DNA of 5,013 nucleotides from Candidatus Woesearchaeota archaeon (lineage in GTDB: Archaea > Nanobdellota > Nanobdellia > Woesearchaeales > UBA583), in the NCBI GenBank assembly GCA_007117405.1, contig SKGP01000002.1, forward strand, positions 1 to 5,013, read 5' to 3'. Shown here in pieces: positions 4,813-5,013 of this stretch. Every line of letters starts with the position of its first letter. Position 1 is the stretch's first letter. Both the position numbers and the translations under genes were made by a program. The notes below the pieces were generated by a model. It was not told the DNA's origin. It made no database searches and saw only the letters and a list, made by a program, of their open reading frames with translations.

Positions 4813-5013
4813 TTAGCATACATCATATTCCTTTCTTATTATATTTCCGTTTTTTTCTTCAATTATTGTTATATGAAAAATACCGTTGTTGTAGTATCTT
4901 GAACAAGGATGAAGTTCATTATGATTCTTTTGGCATTGATATTTTCATTCAATTTTTTTGTTTAATGAAAAGCAGTGATGAACACCATAAATTGGTCTTA
5001 TATTTTGTCCGTC
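4813..5013 (-). pseudogene. 3' part of a reading frame interrupted by one TGA, function unknown
   Basis: Read on the minus strand from the window edge, the frame runs DGQNIRPIYGVHHCFSLNK and on to a TGA at 4945-4947. It then continues open for 43 more codons to a TAA at 4813-4815. The downstream part (for example CQKNHNELHPC, then GIFHITIIEEKNGNIIRK) has the mixed composition and strand-turn-strand look of real protein. It has no ATG from which it could start independently. Cys and His are frequent (VHHC, CQKNHNELHPC), which may mean metal binding. The simplest reading is a gene truncated by a nonsense mutation, for example Trp TGG to TGA. A sequencing error or chance openness is also possible. 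It converges on tmk. The 28 bp between the TAA and the tmk stop hold only the tandem repeat and filler. Confidence 0.4.

Noticed and set aside
4945..4947. Reassignment of TGA to an amino acid in this genome
   Set aside because: Three well-supported genes here end in TGA at sensible positions, so TGA is a normal stop codon.
1..5013. CRISPR array or tRNA/rRNA genes
   Set aside because: No regularly spaced repeats and no cloverleaf-like or rRNA-like segment were found. The only clearly GC-rich structured stretch is the hairpin at 4046-4065.

Overview
The window looks like a piece of chromosome from a small-genome, AT-rich archaeon. A DPANN lineage (Woesearchaeota/Pacearchaeota type) is my best guess, but the sequence alone cannot fix it. 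The archaeal call rests on promoter architecture. A-T boxes of the TTTATAAA/TTTATATA type lie with their centres about 25-27 bp before the start codon of four of the five transcription units, there are no Shine-Dalgarno sequences, and termination candidates are plain T-runs. This is the signature of TBP/TFB promoters with leaderless mRNAs. Stop codons TGA (three genes), TAA (two) and TAG (one) are all used, so the standard code applies.

Layout. Positions 85-483 (+) encode a small stand-alone Rossmann-like protein resembling the CARF ligand-sensing fold. Its last 25 bp overlap, tail to tail, the end of a minus-strand pair. The promoter-distal gene of that pair (459-1373) is a DUF368/PopT-type polyprenyl-phosphate translocase. 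The promoter-proximal gene (1377-2312) encodes a protein with a winged-helix-like N-terminus and a long hydrophilic linker, with only 3 bp between the two genes. A 128-bp divergent promoter region separates this pair from glyA (2441-3697, +), a complete serine hydroxymethyltransferase. Next come a 97-aa orphan protein (3733-4026, +), a short spacer holding a GC-rich hairpin that resembles an IS200/IS605 right end or omega-RNA 3' hairpin, and a thymidylate kinase (4137-4784, +). The last 229 bp hold the 3' part of a minus-strand reading frame, cut by the window edge and interrupted by one in-frame TGA, so it is probably a decaying gene.

How the genes fit together. GlyA supplies methylene-tetrahydrofolate and Tmk phosphorylates dTMP, so both bear on thymidylate supply, although each appears to have its own promoter. 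The wHTH-PopT pair could combine a regulator or adaptor with recycling of the lipid carrier for envelope glycans. The CARF-like protein has no visible effector domain and no CRISPR locus nearby. The least explained elements are the CARF-like protein, the wHTH-PopT pairing, the IS605-like hairpin, the unusual Tmk motifs and the TGA-interrupted frame. I do not see a complete new multi-gene defence or mobile system.
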